From the NCBI GenBank assembly GCA_045661205.1, contig JAZRFE010000034.1:1-17186 (forward strand): 17,186 nucleotides of DNA, written 5' to 3'. Below the pieces are notes generated by a model, which saw nothing but the letters and a program-made list of their open reading frames with translations, was not told the DNA's origin and did not search any database. The position numbers were made by a program, and so were the translations under genes. Below, piece after piece: positions 16,263 to 17,186 of this stretch. The stretch's first letter is position 1; every line of letters starts with the position of its first letter. Source of the stretch: HGM04593 sp045661205. GTDB lineage: Bacteria > Bacteroidota > Bacteroidia > Bacteroidales > Bacteroidaceae.

Positions 16263-16890
16263 AAAAATTTCTATCTGGTTCTAAGGTTATTTCATAAAAA
16301 CAGGGGTAAACATACTGTGAGGCATTTGACGTTCCTTTTGAGTGCGGTACTATAAGCCTCACTTTCGGTATTTGCGAATCATCCTTTCTTGTCAAATATA
16401 TATAAGGCAAGGGAACAAGCCAGCTTTCAGGAACGTTCTGACCATAAATGGAGAGCATATACCCTTTGTCAAACCTACCTTCATAAGAGCCGCCGTTGAA
16501 TTTAATTTTCATTTCATCGGGGTTATCCGAATCGTTATCGTTTGTTAGCACTGTTTCACCCTCGGAAATGTTATACTCTGAAAAACGTACAAGAATGGTA
16601 AGATCATCGCCTTTGCGCATCTGGCGCGCACCATCTACCTCCTTAGGGTTACGAACAATCTGCATATATACGTCGTCGATAAGTACATACTCGTTCTCTT
16701 CAACATCGGTAACCGAGTCGTTTTTTATAAAATCATCAAACTTGATTACCTTGATGCCTTCACTACGGATAAATGCTTTTATTGCATCCTTCTCGCGTTC
16801 TTTCATCTCGGAATAGGATATTTCGTCATCACATGCTGCAAACATCATCGCCAGCAAAGGCAAAAACAGCAAAAGCAATTTATTCTTCAT
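16249..16890 (-). CDS. DUF4827-like lipoprotein, possibly FKBP-like
   Basis: This 213-aa protein begins MKNKLLLLFLPLLAMMFAAC with lipidated Cys20, followed by DDEIS. It continues with SYSEMKEREKDAIKAFIRSEGI, which matches my memory of the DUF4827 lipoproteins that lie next to glmM in Bacteroidales genomes. The C-terminal part (VRLIVPHSKGTSNASQYVYPCFYEITL region, about 177-203) follows the pattern of the end of FKBP-type prolyl isomerases, where a LxxPxxxG turn leads into a final strand, so an FKBP-like fold is possible. The acidic residues after the Cys could place it at the cell surface, though this is uncertain. Its last 14 nt overlap the start of the mutase gene, indicating coupled translation. 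The function is unknown. Confidence 0.8.
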   Translation of the reverse strand: MKNKLLLLFLPLLAMMFAACDDEISYSEMKEREKDAIKAFIRSEGIKVIKFDDFIKNDSVTDVEENEYVLIDDVYMQIVRNPKEVDGARQMRKGDDLTILVRFSEYNISEGETVLTNDNDSDNPDEMKIKFNGGSYEGRFDKGYMLSIYGQNVPESWLVPLPYIYLTRKDDSQIPKVRLIVPHSKGTSNASQYVYPCFYEITLEPDRNFYDIN

Positions 16891-16947
16891 TTTCTATTTT
16901 TCTTCGATAGTAATAACATCACTGCACACAATTCGCAGTATAGGCAA

Positions 16948-16977
16948 CAAAGTTACTACAAAAGAAAAACAAACAAA
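16948..16977 (-). promoter_or_regulatory. Promoter of the DUF4827/glmM operon
   Basis: On the minus strand TTTG (16977-16974) is followed after 18 bp by TAACTTTG (16955-16948), a perfect match to the Bacteroidetes -7 consensus. Transcription would start near 16941, about 50 nt before the ATG at 16890. The stretch from here to the 5S terminator (16978-17051) is AT-rich and shows nothing else. Confidence 0.65.
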
Positions 16978-17051
16978 AATTTTGCCCTTATTTTTAGCTG
17001 AAGTTTATAATTATTAAACAGTTTGAGAGTAGTCATGCTATATACACACAC

Positions 17052-17091
17052 AAAAAAGCGAGAGTTCTAAGCAATTGCTTGGAACTCTCGC
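17052..17091 (-). terminator. Intrinsic terminator of the rRNA operon
   Basis: Reading away from the 5S gene, a 15-bp stem GCGAGAGTTCCAAGC / GCTTAGAACTCTCGC with an AATT loop and one mismatch is followed at once by TTTTTTG. It lies about 10 bp after the 3' end of 5S rRNA, as expected for the end of an rRNA operon. It also insulates the DUF4827/glmM operon. Confidence 0.9.
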
Positions 17092-17102
17092 GGAGTAAAA
17101 AA

Positions 17103-17186
17103 GTGGCGATGACCTACTCTCCCACAACTAAATGCAGTACCATCGGCGCGGGTGGGCTTAACTTCTCTGTTCGGGATGGGAAGAGG
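17103..17186 (-). rRNA. rrf: 5S ribosomal RNA, 3' part
   Basis: Read on the minus strand the sequence contains the 5S signatures CCCATCCCGAACAGAGAAGTTAAGC and GCCGATGGTACTGC, ending GGGAGAGTAGGTCATCGCCAC. About 84 nt are present; the 5' end lies beyond the right edge of the window. The 3' end is set to within a few bases. An intrinsic terminator follows directly, so this is the last gene of an rRNA operon whose 23S and 16S genes should lie to the right. Confidence 0.95.

Overview
The window comes from a member of the Bacteroidales (Bacteroidota); the genus cannot be fixed from the sequence. The evidence is a cobalamin riboswitch driving a BtuB/BtuG-type surface B12 system, lipoproteins with acidic Bacteroidota-type export signals, MG2-type surface proteins, a DUF4827-like gene next to a glmM-type sugar-phosphate mutase, and several promoters of the Bacteroidetes form (TTTG, about 19 bp, then TAnnTTTG). 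Every gene I can support is on the minus strand, so transcription runs from high to low coordinates. No transposase, integrase, tRNA or CRISPR array was seen.

Right end, 17186 to 14779: a truncated 5S rRNA gene marks the end of an rRNA operon and is followed by a strong intrinsic terminator. Next is a promoter and a two-gene housekeeping unit: a DUF4827-like lipoprotein and, overlapping it by 14 nt, a phosphoglucosamine/phosphohexose mutase (glmM type). A perfect 25-bp inverted repeat ends this unit.

Middle, 14705 to 10815: a separate two-gene operon with its own promoter encodes a 234-aa TPR protein and, through an ATGA overlap, a 1036-aa protein with two complete FRG domains either side of a helical TPR-like middle. 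It looks more AT-rich than the flanking conserved genes and resembles an inserted accessory (possibly defence or toxin-like) module. It is the best candidate here for an undescribed system.

Centre-left, 10775 to 5253: a B12 uptake operon. A well-spaced promoter and a cobalamin riboswitch lead into a BtuB-like TonB receptor, a BtuG-like surface beta-propeller lipoprotein, a BtuF-like binding lipoprotein and a BtuC-like permease. Together they would capture corrinoids at the surface, carry them across the outer membrane, hand them to the periplasmic binder and pass them through the inner membrane. The BtuD ATPase is not in the window.

Left end, 5081 to 1: a 1277-aa exported MG2-domain protein fused at its C-terminus to Sel1-like repeats, then an unrecognised AT-rich lipoprotein, then the start of a close paralogue of the MG2 protein that runs off the window. 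The only stretch over 300 bases without a gene is 10501-10814, which holds the riboswitch and promoter. The smaller gaps 1077-1247 and 5082-5252 show no convincing terminator.
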